From NCBI GenBank assembly GCA_018417955.1, contig JACTVC010000003.1, forward strand, positions 310,001-374,000: DNA of 64,000 nucleotides, given 5' to 3'. The notes under the pieces were generated by a model. That model was not told where the DNA came from. It ran no database searches and saw only the letters and a program-made list of their open reading frames with translations. Made by a program: the position numbers and the translations under genes. Every line of letters begins with the position of its first letter. The first letter of the stretch is position 1. Positions 22,056-34,220 of this stretch are shown piece after piece. This DNA comes from Laccaria trichodermophora. Lineage: Eukaryota; Basidiomycota; Agaricomycetes; Agaricales; Hydnangiaceae.

Positions 22056-22286
22056 TTACTTTCCAGGCTTGCAGCATTGCTCGCAGCCGCAACTGGCGCA
22101 GGAACAACTACACGTGGAATAAACGTGTCAGAACCAGTCAGTGCATAAAATTGACGGTTGTGAACTTACGTGTTGGTGCAATTGCACTTGGTGTGGTCGC
22201 AAGCATCGTTGGCGAGAGCGAAGGCGTTCTACAGGACCTGGTTAGAAGATAAAGAGCCTTCGAGCGAGAAGACGTACGGAGATCAT
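22056..22286 (-). CDS. Metallothionein, paralogue B
   Basis: A three-exon cytosolic metal-chelating peptide: 22278-22286 (MIS), 22170-22228 and 22056-22107. The introns are 49 nt (branch CTAAC) and 62 nt (branch CTGAC). The spliced frame is 120 nt, 39 residues. Nine Cys include CNCTNTCSCASCGCEQCC, with a terminal CC absent from paralogue A, and it stops soon after at KPGK. The first exon codes for only three residues, so the gene escapes open-frame searches. Intron positions and phases match paralogue A exactly. The different Cys spacing and tails suggest possible divergence in metal preference or expression (inference). Confidence 0.87.
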
Positions 22287-22365
22287 GATGATAGGTGGGT
22301 TGAGTTCAGTTGGAAGTGGTGGGTGGTTATGAAGAGCCTGAGGTTAACCAAGAGTTTGTAGGTCC

Positions 22366-22371
22366 TTTATA
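22366..22371 (-). promoter_or_regulatory. TATA box of metallothionein B
   Basis: TATAAAGGACC on the minus strand, 80 bp upstream of the ATG at 22286, the same spacing as in paralogue A. Confidence 0.6.
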
Positions 22372-23280
22372 CCCTCCAGCTCTTGTTTGCCTGTGTTACG
22401 CAGGTCGATTCAAGAGATGCTTATCTGCTTTAGACTTTGATCATCAGTACCTACGTCAATTACACAAAGCATGAGTCTGTGTGACTGCAGGGCTCAGCCC
22501 TCGAGGGGGGAGAGTAGTTGGTCAGAGGCAAATCGGCGATTCTCTTACCACGAATGGGTCAGTGCGGTTATAATTTATCGGAACTTGATTTTGAAGATAG
22601 TGCTCCAATCTTCAAATTCGGTTTGGTGACGACGAGAGGAGCTCTGAGAAGCTCAAATGACATTGTGTACGTATCACGAGCAGCCATTCCCAATTAATTC
22701 TTTTATTGAATTTTGGATACCCACTGGGACGCGCTCAGAAATTCTCCCTCAGAATGGTCTGGATGTACCTCGTCTAGACGACACAACAATGCGACGATTT
22801 GATCCAGCGAATCTCAGATTTGGGGCTTATGGATAATGGCAGGCAGCGTGACCAACACTTGACGAGTCTGGTGCAAGCCTAATACCCTTTGTCTGTGGGC
22901 TTGGAGCTACTTGGAGTCAAAGCAACAGATCTGTTTCTATCTAATTTTTCCGGGGTTGGCGGGTGTACCAGATATTGCTCAAAATATATAACTGAGCATC
23001 TTTTCTCGCCAGACGCTTCGCCTTGCAGTTTGCCAAATTGCTTTGGTAATATCTGCCAACTCAGAAAATCAGCGGGGAGTATCACAATATGCACGATCCA
23101 TGCACGCTCCAACTCTCCACTTAGGGCACGCATTCTTAATATTGCCACGGCCCTCCATCAACCCACCACCAACCTTGTGTGCACCCCATAAAATCAGGGA
23201 CATCAATCGCTGCGCTTCTCTGCGGGTTCCGTTGACTAACAGAAACGAGGCATTTTTTCCAGTGGTTAGCCAACCGGCCC

Positions 23281-24018
23281 CCACGCATGGCGTTGGCTTT
23301 GCGCCAACTCCAATCCCCCACGATGATATCGCATTTCGCTAGCACAACGCCCACGGAACACGGATTGAGATCGATATCCAACTTATCGCGCCGCATTCCC
23401 TTTAAAAAATGGTGTTGCTAGCAGATGATACGAACGCTCGTGTATGCCATGATACTCGCACAAAAGACCTGTGGAAATATTCTGTTCTACATATGGCTTA
23501 TTGTAGAAATCGAGTTTTTTTTCAAGGTTAAATTTATAGTCTATCGGGGCGAGGCCCCATGTCAGACCTTACAACCAAGTAGACTACCAAAAGGTCCCTA
23601 GTGCCTGGATTCCTGACCCCCTAGGACCACCTCTTGCACTGGAGAGGGCACGTCCATGGCAATCATTGTCCCTCCCAGCCCGGCACAAAAACGCCGTTTA
23701 GAGGTGCGTCCTGTTTGGCGGGCGGGGTAGTAGTAGTCTCGTTATCTGCTTTACTATGCATACACATAGACTCTGAAAGGGACGAGGATCCAGAAAAATG
23801 GGACATCACAAAGGAAACACTCACGGCGTATCACCCAAATTCAAACAAAGCGATTGAGAGCTTTCTGTGGCCAACCAGGCAATACTTATACGACTTTGTC
23901 GGGCATGGCTGGCACATCAACTTTGCGTGTGTCACATGTTACATACCGCTCCACACAGCCAAACAAGGCCAAAGATTATTTATTTTAACCCAAGTTCATT
24001 TTGACGCTGATCTCGGCA
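23281..24018. other. No gene seen
   Basis: Short frames only (for example 23634-24038), with no domain recognised. An upstream exon of the MYND gene cannot be excluded. Confidence 0.4.
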
Positions 24019-25416
24019 ATGGACTTGACAAGGTCTGATATTCTCGCTTTACTAGGCTGCTTAAAGATAGCCTTACCAAAGGCAACAACTTTATCCGAAG
24101 GAGCCCTCAAAAAGCGCCTTTCACAAGCCCTAGACGCCGCACAATCGTTCGATAAAGTCATCGGCTCATCAACACCCATCAAACCCCTGGACTACGGAAC
24201 ATGGCCTTCCTCCTCACAGCCCCTCTCAGAAGCCCTCAGGCGTGGCAATCTTATGGAAGCCACACAGAACTCGATGATGGGGTTGACGCAGGAACAAAGG
24301 AGAATGATTCCCAATTCGACCAAGGAGGAAGATACTTTCACGGAGCTCAGGCAGATCTTGCTCAATTTTGGGCATCGTTATGATGCTGGGGGACGCGTTT
24401 TCGTTTTGCAAGATACGCAGCAGGAGTCGGCGGTCATTGTCAGGGTACGTCGCGGGGCACCGTTCCTCGTGTCCTTGGTTCTGACCTTTTTCACCAGCTC
24501 TTGGATGTACGTGCTATCGATGATAAGTCCCCGCTTCTGGTGCTCCTGTACAAACTCGTGAAGCCAACCCCCGCGAAGCGTCTTTACGACGTTATTAGCC
24601 CATTCATTGCACCGAGTACAGCAATTATTTCGGTATCCACGACAGAACTGGAACGCAAGATGTTCTTGAAACTGGTTTCCCAAAACGCGAAGCACGTCTC
24701 GTCGAGCTATAAACCCCAACGGTCCCCGACAGAGAGCGACCTCACACTTTCGGTGATGCTCCCGCTAGGCCCACTGAACATGCACGATCTGGGCAAGTTG
24801 AACAGTAACTTCGGATGTGAAGTATGCGGGAAACGCGAAGCCAGCAAGTGCACTGGATGTCTCTCCGTGGTGTATTGCGGAAAAGGTGAGTGTAGACCCG
24901 CGCCAAGGCGTCTTTGCGTGCTCTAACGGCTTAGCATTCTCAGAATGCCAGACCGCGGATTGGAAGGATCACAAGAAGACATGCAAAACGCTCAAGGGAG
25001 GCACATGGCTCATGATCCACTTTGAACGGCCCCCAGGCTTCTCAGCGACCATGAACCGGTACGACAGCCCTAGCGAACAAACCCTACGGACTACTGTACA
25101 AAGCGACGCCGACGGGCCACCGCCCAACATCCACTCTGACAAAATATTCCTCGTCAAAATGCAAAGCTCACTCGCGCTCACCTCGGACGCCGACGCGCAG
25201 ATGTTGATCTACGACCGACAACGGAGTTTTCAGGTATATTGGAAGAAATACGGCGGCTCCAGCGGGCATGATGACTTTGAGGTGTATCGCGAAGCGGAGA
25301 GGGCGATTGCGGGTGGGTGGCAGGGGATTAAGATGTATAGGTGGGCGAGGCGTGTTGGGGATTATGAGCTGAGTGTGTGTTTTGATAGGGCGCCTGGGAC
25401 TGATCCCGTGTGGTGA
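24019..25416 (+). CDS. MYND-type zinc-finger protein
   Basis: Three exons, 24019-24444, 24498-24885 and 24944-25416, total 1287 nt, 428 residues. The ATG at 24019 (MDLTRSDILALL) is the first in frame; a TTG at 24001 is not used. The N-terminal ~260 residues show no domain I recognise. The MYND finger (about residues 250-290) is CEVCGKREASKC, then CLSVVYCGKECQ, then WKDHKKTC, with the second intron splitting the finger. MYND domains mediate protein-protein contacts, often in transcriptional repression. The C-terminal segment (YGGSSGHDDFEVYREAERA) is highly charged and is duplicated at 29159-29338. No SET domain is present, so it is not an SMYD methyltransferase. Confidence 0.88.
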
Positions 25417-25767
25417 GACTCGATGGGAAGGTGTACCTTTTTTTTTTCTTTTCATATGATTAAATAACCGTGGGCTTCGATCTTTTGGATGTTGGATTCC
25501 GTCGGCGGACATTTTCTATCAGGCTCAGTCAAGCTCAGCTTTCAACGTCAAGGAAGACTACTAGTAGGCAATCCGACTTTTGACAAGTAACGAAATGTAC
25601 ACCCTCTCGTCACTCATACCCCTCATGTCTGGATTAGATCATCGACGGTTGGCGTACGTTTACAGTTATCCCACTTATGTCCAACTCCTAACTTTCGTAC
25701 CTATGTGCACTCCCAAAGCGACATAAACATACTACTGTGACAGTGGGTCAACACAACAACTTTATGA
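25417..25767. other. Intergenic between convergent genes; included in a later duplication
   Basis: This stretch recurs, with small indels, at about 29339-29690. It has no open frame of note. Confidence 0.6.
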
Positions 25768-26256
25768 TCAGATCTGTCGAACAACTTCAATGAACAAAGG
25801 TTCCGAATTTCGAGAGTCCGGGTAGAGCATGTTGTCTTCAGGTTCCGAGTTCCAGTATTCTGCCACGGTTGACGCTGTGGGTGTGAATGAACACCATGTG
25901 AGAAGCAACAACATAGGAAACTCACTTTTGAGGTTATCGTTCATGGGTCAAACTTCGTCTCCTTGACTTCGAAACATCGGTTCTGACCACAGGATCGTCA
26001 GACTCAGTTTCAGCAGCATTGCGAGAGTCGTCCATTTTCAGATAATATTGTATCGTAAAAAAGAGTTGTGTAGACTTGAGAATTGAGAGTAACTGAACAT
26101 ACCAACACCCACAAAGACCTGGGGCTCAAAGCTACCGCTTCCACTGGCTGATGCTGGAACTCCACCTATTGCACAACGTCATGTACATACTGAAAAACCC
26201 AAGAATTGAATTTCCTTGTAGGGGCCGTCATCTGAGACTGCGCGTTCTGTTGTCAT
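25768..26256 (-). CDS. Possible small multi-exon gene, product unknown
   Basis: Coding-like islands follow one another on the minus strand. The ATG at 26256 opens MTTERAVSDDGPYKEIQFLG, then GGVPASASGSGSFEPQVFVG (about 26105-26165), then a stretch with SDDPVVRTDV (about 25985-26030), then EYWNSEPEDNMLYPDSRN ending in a TGA at 25768-25770. Between them lie GTATGT and GTGAGT donors and CACCCACAG-like acceptors. The first intron would be unusually short and I could not join every phase, so the exact product is open. Acidic, Ser-rich composition. The last codons are included in the 29159-29720 duplication. Confidence 0.35.
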
Positions 26257-26469
26257 TTCCTGGTCGAATTTTACACAGTTGAAGGATATCAATGTAAGAC
26301 GTTGTATAGTGCATGGCGTGCATAGGGAGAAAATTCACGGAAATCGGTCCAGCTTTGCCCAAGAACACCTGTTATAGAGTTCATCAAAAGCCTTCACCCA
26401 CAACATGAGTCGGAATTACCAAAATATTTATCCATCTATCTTGATCGCCCACACCTATCCAGATTATCC

Positions 26470-28054
26470 TTAAACAAAAAGGAACTGACCAGCGAGCGCG
26501 CCGCACATAATGAGTAAGATCGAGGTGTACTTGTGTGTGAACTTATACAGCACGGAAAGCGCCAGCAGGTACAGTACGGCGGCAACTGCGTCATGCGAGG
26601 CGATGACCAACACTCCGTCGACTGTCGTGGGCTTGATGCGACCCGTGGTGCCCACGGTCTCCCCGAGGATTTGGACTGCGATGATGGCGATTACGCCGAC
26701 GATGGAGCCACATATGCCGTCGAAGAAGGCACCGAGGAACTGGAGAGGGGGCGCGAATAAAAGAAATGGTGAAGCATGAGAAGAGTAAGGAAGAGGAGAG
26801 GAAGCAGACATAACATACCTTGTTACGCACAAGCTTCTCGAGGGCATGATGTCCGATGATAGTGAATATAAAGCATGGGGATAACATGCCAATCGTGATG
26901 ACCGTGGCGCCTGAAAACGCATACCCGAGGCCTCCGTGCACATATCCACCTTGGAACCCAACGAACGTGGCAAAAATAACGAGGGGCGCAGGAAGGAGAT
27001 TACCAATCGCAATGCAGTCGATGAAGACCTGCTGCGGTAACCAGCCACCGAGAATCACGGCCTCTGCTTGGATGAAGGGGATTGCGGTGTATGCTCCACC
27101 GAAGGAGAGGCTTCCAGCAACGAGCCCAAGGACGAAGAGGTGTGAAAGATCGGGGGTCCGTGCGATGCCGAGGGCTAGCGCAAGTGGAGAGGGGACGCCT
27201 CGGAAGACGACGTAAAGGGCGTAGCCGACATATTGGAGGACGAAGAGGAGACCGGCGACGGGCCAGTAGCGCCGGGCGAGGGCCATGTTGATTAGGCCGC
27301 AGATGCCCAAAGATATGAACCTAAAAGTAGTGATCAACGAGAGTCATGAACCACAGGGTGGCGGTTTCGTACCAGTTAATCCTCAAAGCACTATTAAGGG
27401 CTGTGAGGAGGGCGAAAAGGATAAGCCAGACGTTCAGTTTCTTGGTTTCGTGTGAAACGAGAGCATGTTCCGCGATCTTGTGTGTGGCACGCAAAATCTG
27501 TCCATAACAAATCATTGACGTTGGACCCTGGTAAAGAATGGCTTTACCATTGCCGCCACCATAGGCTGCAGAGCGCGGAAGGACGCATCAAAGTAGGTGT
27601 TCCCAAACCCAACAACGACGTAAATGTAGCTGGCGATTAGCATGAGCACGAAACCAGGTAGAGAGAAGCCTAGTCCCGCCGCAAGCCCTCCCCATCTTCC
27701 GCCTGCCAGGCACCCGAAAAACATGCAGAGCTCAGCGGCTTCCGGCCCAGGGAGTATTTGGTATACACCGAAGACGCGATAGAAACGCGCCATAGTTATC
27801 CATCGATCTTTGACGACCAAACGCTCTTTGATGAGTGCTATTTGGGCCACGGGGCCCCCCCAAGCAAAGATGCCGAATTGGGAGAAGAAGAGCCAGAAGA
27901 TTTGGAGGATTGATAGTTTTGGAACGCGAGAATTGTCCTCGTATTCGGTTTTAAGTGACTCCAGGTGTGTTGGGAGACCCCGGTCTAAAGCAGCTTCGTC
28001 TGGAGAGGGCTTCTCAACATCCTGGGGAGTGACTTGGGTGGTGGACGTCGACAT
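26470..28054 (-). CDS. Chromate ion transporter (CHR family, two-domain)
   Basis: Membrane transporter of the CHR superfamily, whose bacterial member ChrA exports chromate. In fungi the physiological substrate is less certain and may be sulfate-like oxyanions. Four exons: 27548-28054, 27373-27497, 26819-27320 and 26470-26739, total 1404 nt, 467 residues. Introns are 50, 52 and 79 nt. Two homologous halves are visible: half 1 has FGIFAWGGPVAQIALI and YQILPGPEAAELCMFFG, and half 2 has SFGGAYTAIPFIQ and GNLLPAPLVIFATFVGFQGG. Many hydrophobic segments are consistent with about ten membrane spans. The first ATG is at 28054 (MSTSTTQVTPQDVEKP). The length is typical of a bidomain CHR protein, and nothing is missing. 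Confidence 0.95.
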
Positions 28055-29158
28055 GTGGGTGATGGAAACTCCAGAACCTGGCAAGCAGGAAGGAGTTGCA
28101 ATTGGCGCACATGAAGACGCGATTCCTTCCCATGGTCAAGCAGGAGGGACTTGGCAGGGGCCAGCCGAAGAAACCGGGAGCTCTCATAGCATTACAGCGC
28201 TAATTAGAATCACGTTTTATTTCCCACGGCTTACCCTATTAATCCGGATTTTGGTGCACTTTCATGAACGTCAGTCAGGCAGGAGCGGTATACGACGCTC
28301 GAGAAGGTACGTAAGAGAGTTCTCTTGTGAAATATTCTTGACACGGCTACAGTGGTTCTTAGACGTCGTTTCCCTCAAACGTTAAGGTAACGATGAGTTG
28401 CGTGCGGTACCACCTCCCCACCTGCTTCACTTGACTACGCCGCATACACTCCAGTCTCCAATTCCCTGGTTTCTCACCAACCCAGCTTCCAATAAGCGCC
28501 CGATTATACGACTTGTTACTATACCACGACCTCTGGCTGCGCATGCTCCAACTCCTACCAATGTGTTTACGCTCCAGCCTTAGGGACTCATAAAAAGTGG
28601 AGTGGGTTCGGACAGAGGGGTCTGATAGGGATTTGGGTGCGTAGTACATCTTTTTTTACTGCAATGACCGTGTTCCTGACGTCGCATAGTTGTTTTTTAC
28701 AAAATATTAAAGCGTCCCTTGTCCAGACTCGTTGGGAGTCTCATTTGACCCCTTCATTTTTTGTGTAGTTTCCATAATGGAACGTCTGCTCTCAGCGGTT
28801 TATTCATCCACCTCGCTTGTCAACCGGACCCTCCAGTTTCCTTACGCCACAATGAGCTCGTCATCACCATCGCCTTCAACGGTGCAACTCTTTACCAATT
28901 ACAAAAAGGTATGCCAGACTATTATGGCTTCCGAACGGACTCTCATGCCTTGCCGTTCACTTCTAAGTTGTTGATATAGTGGATTCTTCGTGGCGGAGTC
29001 GCTACTTGGCGTTTCCCCAACTCCCCCAAATGGCTCTTATGAACATGGGGACCAGTCGCTACACGACCGACTAGCGTTCCTGTGCACCAGTTTCCAGTCC
29101 CTCAACATCATTGAACGCCAACATCGTGCCTCATCCTGCATGGCTTGCGGCATACGAT
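28055..29158. other. No gene I can support
   Basis: Short frames near 28732-28980 (+) contain a Ser-rich stretch, but there is no domain and no consistent splicing. Confidence 0.4.
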
Positions 29159-29720
29159 AATTGGAAGAAATACGGCGGCTCCAGCGGGAATGATGACTTT
29201 GAGGTGTATCGCAAAGCGGAGAGGGAGATTGCGGGTGGGTGGCAGGGGATCAAGATGTATAGGTGGGCGAGGCGTGTTGGGGATTATGAGCTGAGTGTGT
29301 GTTTTAATAGGGCGCCTGGGACTGATCCTGTGTGGTGAGAGCCTATGGGAAGGTGTACCTTTTTTCTTTCATATGATCAAATAACCGTGGGCTTCGATCT
29401 TTGGATGTTGTCTTCCGTCGGCGGACATTTTCTATCAGGCTCAAATCCTATCCAACTCACAACGTCAAGGAAGCGTATGCCAATACGACTTTGACTTCGA
29501 CAAGTAACGAAACAACTCTCTCGTCACTCATACCCAATGGCTAGATTGGATCATCGACGGTGGGCGTACGTTCTCTTATGTCCAACTTTAACTTTCCGAG
29601 TCGTACACACCCTGTCTACCGTCACAGTCTGTGTACACCACAAAAGCGACATAAACTATACTACCGTGACAGCGGGTCAACACAACAACTTATGATCAGA
29701 TCTATCAAAAAACTTCAATG
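29159..29720 (+). pseudogene. Partial duplicate of the MYND gene 3' end plus downstream flank
   Basis: 29162-29338 repeats the last 59 codons and stop of the MYND gene with about 6 substitutions in 177 bases, and the copy continues through the 3' flank to about 29720 (ACTTCAATGAAC). It matches 25240-25795. It lacks the MYND finger and any start context, so it is a truncated copy. The short upstream frame from 29111 is not related to the source gene. Confidence 0.85.
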
Positions 29721-30245
29721 AACTTGGACCTACTTTGACAACAGTGAAAGAAAGACACTCCGATCACGGCTCGTCACATTACAAAGCTTCGACTCGGACG
29801 AACTTACATTGACAGAAACGATGATAAGGTTCCTGAATCCTTCGTGAAGAGTAGCATGCGTACTGCGGCCCAGCCTTCGATCAAGTGGCCTTGGTGGGAC
29901 TTTGAAGCGATTTGTGGGTGCACCTTTTTTTTATTCGGTCACTCTACGGGCGCCGTTCAACGCCTGGCGTTCAACTAGGAAAGAGAGATATTTCTAATGA
30001 AAAATCATCGCAACCCCTTTAGTAAGGGACAAGGGGACCACACAACACCAAGGTAAATCCTCGTAATATGCGTGTATGCGTTTATAACAACAATGCCTAA
30101 AGATGATGATAATGATACAACATGTACAGTCAACACTCTCTACTCGGAAAAATGGGTGTCCGCCGGAAGGTTGAAGAACGAATGAAAATGCTGGTCTTGA
30201 TATTTTTTTTCTCTCACTTACTCTCCCTTATGTAGCCCCGGGGAT
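29721..30245. other. Intergenic; nothing seen
   Basis: No coding-like frame and no repeat that I recognise. Confidence 0.4.
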
Positions 30246-31973
30246 CTAGAACGGTGGGTGCTTGAACTCCTTGGTAATAATCTGAGCTTCCGGATCCAGT
30301 TCGTTCCCTCGGATTTTCCCAGTAGCATCGTATTCCAGATACCCAGCCTTGTCTGACGGGCTCTGGCTCTCGAATGTCTCCATCTATCAGGGAATAAGGA
30401 ACATTGATGGGTGTTCAATGGAGAACGAGAATAGCGCTTTACCTGAACGTGAACGCCATCAGTCTTGGTTGTGGATACCTTGGTCGACAACTTTGGTCTC
30501 AGCATGCCCGAGGCGCCTGAACGGAAGGCAAGTGTAGAGTTTTGCGTAGACGAACTGCGTTGTTGATGTCGTGAGTTTTGAGTCAAATTATTATACGAGG
30601 TTACGTACGGGAACACCTCGGGTCCTTGGGATGTGAATCTGCTTAGACGGCGAACAGCGCGCGTGGCCACAATCTAGTAGGTCGCCGACATTAATGATAC
30701 CTTTGGCAAGTTGAGTTGTGCTCACTGTTGACGCAATGGCGGCAGGGACATTCGCGATGATGGACATAACAGGGTTGAGGTTGAGGAGCATGAAGATCTG
30801 CGACGGACATATATGAGAATATATGCGCCATGGGTACCCGATGCACTTACCGTGGCGATAAGATTCGCCAAGAAACTGCGCATATATTCAGGAATATGAG
30901 TGGTCGTCGGAGTGAGACAAAAAAAACTGACGCGATAACAAAGTAGATCAAGCCGTCGTTGAAGATGAGTTCAACCAAACGTGATCGACCGCCAGTGGGA
31001 TTGAGAAGTTTGTACCCAGTCAACATCAAAACGAGGAAGTCGAAAGCCATGGAATAAATGAACGTGATAGCGAGAACTTTGTTATCTGTTTGAGTGATGA
31101 TGCAGCCTTGACCGGGTACCCATGCCGCTTTCAAAAGGATTCCTGCAGCGCTTTGTCAGTATATGAATGGCGGAAGTGAAGCACATTTTAATTACCGTGC
31201 AAGAGGAGCGACCAGTGTCCCATGATGACTAAAACCAAAGCTACGACAATGTACCATTTTTTTGACCACACAGCCATGCTGAGGACACAATGAGCGACGT
31301 GACGATTCAAGAGGAGGGCAATGCGTACGTGCGCAGAGAAAGATTGATGCTCGCGAGACCAATGGCGGCGTTCCCGACGCACTGAATATTTTGATGAGGT
31401 AAGAAAACTGAATATATGCGCGTTATAAAGAGCGTACCTGATTGAACGTGTACAGAGCTTGACAGTTAACCTCACTGGAATGAAAGAACTTGAGAACGCG
31501 TTCATAAGGAAGTGAAGCGGGAGGGTCACCTCGTGACGTTCAAAGCAATCGCACTGAATACGAAATATTAGCGGATAAGATCATCGATAGAATGGCTACG
31601 ACGTACATTCCCATCATCGCGAAAAGCAGGGCATATCGATTCAGGAAGTAGAAAAGCTTTGAGGACCCATTAGATCTGAAATGCAAGCCATCGCGCACAA
31701 AGGGCGTACCATCGGCCAGCGAAAGGTCTTCTGCCCCGATAGATACTGCCAGTCAAAGTCCAAGGACGTAAACCACTCCCAGCTACATTCAAAGCTTCAG
31801 AACGAGTGTGATAACAGACGAATTGAGCGCATACATGTACAGTCCAAGCAATGTATGCATGAATTTGTTGAATGCAGCTGCAGGAAAGCCGTTAGCACGA
31901 TAACACGGCCAGATTGAACAACAATCGTACCAGCATCTTGCTGAATTTCAGCTGTGGACATCCAGTTGGTCAT
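30246..31973 (-). CDS. Multipass membrane protein (about 7 TM), Agaricomycete family of unknown function
   Basis: The gene runs from the ATG at 31973 (MTNWMSTAEIQQDAA) to the TAG at 30246-30248 in roughly ten short exons. The first three are 31931-31973, 31835-31877 and one coding IWEWFTSLDFDWQYLSG. Later exons carry FYFLNRYALLFAMMG, ALNVTSEVNCQALYTFNQ, GNAAIGLASINLSLR, a span in KKWYIVVALVLVIMGHW, FIYSMAFDFLVLMLTGYKL, and a cytoplasmic-type Arg/Ser-rich tail ending with KEFKHPPF. The W-x-x-LDFDW...FRWP and FYFxNRYxLLFA blocks are ones I recall from a large mushroom family of orphan membrane proteins. No G-protein-coupling or enzyme motif is evident. Not every middle exon boundary was resolved. 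Confidence 0.8.
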
Positions 31974-34220
31974 GGTGGCGAAGACGAAGGGGGTAGCAGT
32001 GATGAGCGGGGCGGTGGGAGGCAACGGAAGTCGGATCGGGGATATGCAGGCTTCTTATAGAACCACGGACTGGAAGTAGAATCTCCACAATAACATGATC
32101 ACGGCCCGTTTGATAACTTTCTAGAGTTAGATTCTGCCTGAGAAGATACGACCCCTTCTTCCAACGTTGCTGAAGGGCCGCAACGCCCTTGAAGGCAATA
32201 GTTTGTGTTGAAAGAAAAGATGTAAGTGGAAAGGCATCGTTGGTATGACATTTTTTAGCTTGTAGCTGCCATCCATAGTGCACGCAAATGGGGTTGAACA
32301 AGCACACAGACGTATTCGGGTTCAAAATGAAGGGGTGAGCAGAAGGGGGGCTAACGTGATCCGATTGTCCGTGTTTGGCTGATCAAACATCTATCCTTTT
32401 TTAGCGGACTTCCCTCTTTCCATTTGGACGATGCACTCTGATCATACCTTCCAACATCTGTCAAGGATGAAGATGCTCCTCATCGTTGCGTTCCTGCATG
32501 TCGTCAATGGGGAGTTACATTTGCCTCTTGGCTGGCGGTGCTCTTCGTAACACGTCCATCAGCCTCCGGGCGCACCTCTTTTACGGCGACCCTGCTTGAT
32601 CTGGCTATTGCTACCTAAAAGGACCTCGTTGAACTCTCACCGAACCTCGTTCCTTGTGCTCTGATGGATCAACGTATCTAACAACGTGCCAAGTCAATAA
32701 AGTGGAGTGGATTCATCGTTCTGGGAGAAAAATCCGTCTCCACCTCATCTATAGAAAAGAAAAAACACAGGATGAAGAAATCTTCCAGTCAAAGGGAACA
32801 AACGGATTAAGACAAAGTTAACATCGCTCTAGCTTCCTACCATCATGCTCGTTATCAGAAGGGGTACACGAGAACCGTCATAAGTCCGTTTCGGAACGCG
32901 TGTGCGCGTGGTCAACGCGCATTCGCCGTCTTGTTTTTTACAACCCTCCCAACAAACTCAATGAAGATAGGGCTATCCAAAGGTTGTTGCCGCAAGTTTC
33001 CGTCGGGCTTTTGGAGGAGTCTCTTGGGCGCCAAGCGGCCAAAGTCTTGATTATTGCGATCTTTCGTGAATGGCGGTATAATTCGTCTTCAGAAGACGCA
33101 GATATCGTAGACGCGAACCGTCAAAACTCAGAATCTCGTTCAGAGGGACGGCGCGTGTGCGTCGTCGAATGCGCTGGTGTCCTCTTATTTTCCGACCCCC
33201 AAAAATATGATGAAGATAAAGCATCCATCAAGCACAAGAGATCTTGCGGGTATGTTTGGTGTCGAACCTGATCATGTCCCGGATTCTCGCCAGTCGCACA
33301 ACCGCCAAAAAGTAGGTTTTCGAATCATCTTTCGATTTATTAGAAATCGCAGCGATGTAGGAAGACCTCCAGCGGCTGTGCGCATCATTGACACTCCTCG
33401 GAAACATAACAATATTTTTAAATAAGGTAGTAGCTCCATCGAATGGACATAGTCAATTTTACATCAGTTTACTCTGACCGTTTTGCTCCGTTTTGATTCT
33501 ATTCCGACCACGGAGGAACTACTGTCTGAATTGACTATGGGTCAGATCGCCAGGGATTGATGTAATATACATGCTTCTTTAGAACGACCATAGATCATAA
33601 GACACATAGATAAGTTCCTGACATAAAAGAGGTTTGGACTCGAGAGTACAAATATTCGAGGTCCGCGGCGCGCAGACCACTTAAATTGAGGATAAGCTTA
33701 GTACTCGAAAGAGGACGATAGCTTATGTTTAACAACCACCGGAACGTCCTTCTTTATTTCTTTATGAAAAAAGAGGGACATCCCATCATCACTGCCAGCC
33801 TGAGTAGAGTAGCATCACGGGTCGCGTTGTAAACTCCTACAACATGCATTTGAATCCTACCCCAACCGGCGGGGCGCACCGCGTTCCGCGATTGTCGGCC
33901 GAAGAGAACAGATAGACGTGTACCTGGATCATGCGCATACCCCGAGTTCAAAGTTGTCGGATCGCTTACAATCACGCTGGGCGCGATGCTCATGTGATAA
34001 AAATGAGCTAGCAACACCGACGGGCTATGTAGTCAACAGGCTCGTATTTTCCTCACGTAGATCAAACGCTAATACCAGCAGAGAAGTTCAGTTTTGAATT
34101 ACTCGATAGAAAATTCCACAAAAGCTAAGAGTGTAGTCTGGAGGAGACGCCTCCGAGCCCAGACCTTAAACCGTAATTTGCCTCTGATGCCTCGAGTTTG
34201 TAAAAGAGCAAAAAAAAGGA
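31974..34220. other. No gene I can support; 2.2 kb
   Basis: Frames at 31948-32325 (-), 32900-33271 (+) and 33754-34017 (-) lack recognisable domains and splice-consistent extensions. Confidence 0.4.

Larger units (their letters stand above)
21845..23280. repeat. Segmental duplication, block B (pairs with 16690-18360)
   Basis: It is collinear with block A: metallothionein 3' flank, gene, promoter, then the distal GACGACACAACAATGCGA stretch (about 22780) and the ATATTGCCACGG...GCGCTTCTCTGCGGG stretch (about 23135-23225). It is shorter than block A because it lacks A's 17440-17690 segment and one tandem copy. Confidence 0.8.

Noticed and set aside
24001..24018. Upstream start for the MYND protein
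   Set aside because: The codon at 24001 is TTG; the first ATG in frame is at 24019.
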